Shown here: one piece after another, positions 5,951 through 5,952 of the stretch
Layout of the letters: the number at the start of each line of letters is the position of its first letter
Position numbering within the stretch: the first letter of the stretch is position 1
Assembly (NCBI RefSeq): GCF_910584445.1
Contig: NZ_CAJUBO010000033.1
Location: forward strand, 1 to 5,952
Direction: 5' to 3'
Length of the DNA: 5,952 nt
Origin: an uncultured Desulfovibrio sp.
GTDB lineage: Bacteria; Desulfobacterota; Desulfovibrionia; Desulfovibrionales; Desulfovibrionaceae
The notes under the pieces: model-generated
Database searches by the model: none
What the model saw: only the letters and a program-made list of their open reading frames with translations
What the model was told of the DNA's origin: nothing
Made by a program: the position numbers and the translations under genes

Positions 5951-5952
5951 TC

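Noticed and set aside
1..5952. CRISPR, tRNA/rRNA, insertion sequence, toxin-antitoxin or defence genes
   Set aside because: Read-through of both strands showed no spaced direct repeats, no tRNA cloverleaf, no transposase and no defence-type domain.

Overview
This is a GC-rich bacterial window in which every supportable gene lies on the + strand. It carries galU (UDP-glucose synthesis), priA (replication restart helicase), a FadL/OmpP1-family outer-membrane transport protein and a small outer-membrane beta-barrel protein. A few codons of an upstream gene may be present at the left edge. Strong codon bias, long antisense shadow frames and the style of the GalU and PriA proteins suggest a Gram-negative deltaproteobacterium of the Desulfovibrio type (Desulfobacterota). 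That placement is inferred from recalled family sequences, not from a search. The two outer-membrane barrels, each with a signal peptide and a C-terminal Phe, independently require a diderm cell.

Layout: positions 1-60 can be read as the 3' end of an upstream frame whose stop overlaps the galU start (ATGA). galU (57-929) is followed by a textbook intrinsic terminator (979-1024) that separates it from priA. priA most likely starts at 1153, where the protein begins to match the PriA N-terminus, although no Shine-Dalgarno sequence precedes that ATG. priA ends at 3555, and 62 bp later a strong ribosome-binding site starts the fadL-like gene (3618-4913). A 280-bp intergenic region (4914-5193) follows. 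It holds a GC-rich inverted repeat and, just upstream of the last gene, an operator-like palindrome overlapping a TTGACA. The last gene (5194-5871) is closed by a perfect 40-bp palindrome that works as a symmetric terminator. A second A5/T5 hairpin follows, and the window ends at its edge.

Functionally this is mostly a housekeeping region. GalU supplies UDP-glucose for envelope polysaccharide, PriA reloads the replisome at stalled forks, and the two barrels are envelope proteins. The genes do not look like one pathway. galU is isolated by its terminator, the last gene has its own control region, and priA and fadL may or may not be co-transcribed. I see no mobile element, CRISPR array, tRNA, rRNA or defence system, and no strong sign of a previously undescribed system. 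The most notable details are non-coding: the tandem-palindrome terminator, the operator/hairpin element upstream of the last gene, a 9-G run early in priA, and the unclear priA translation start.
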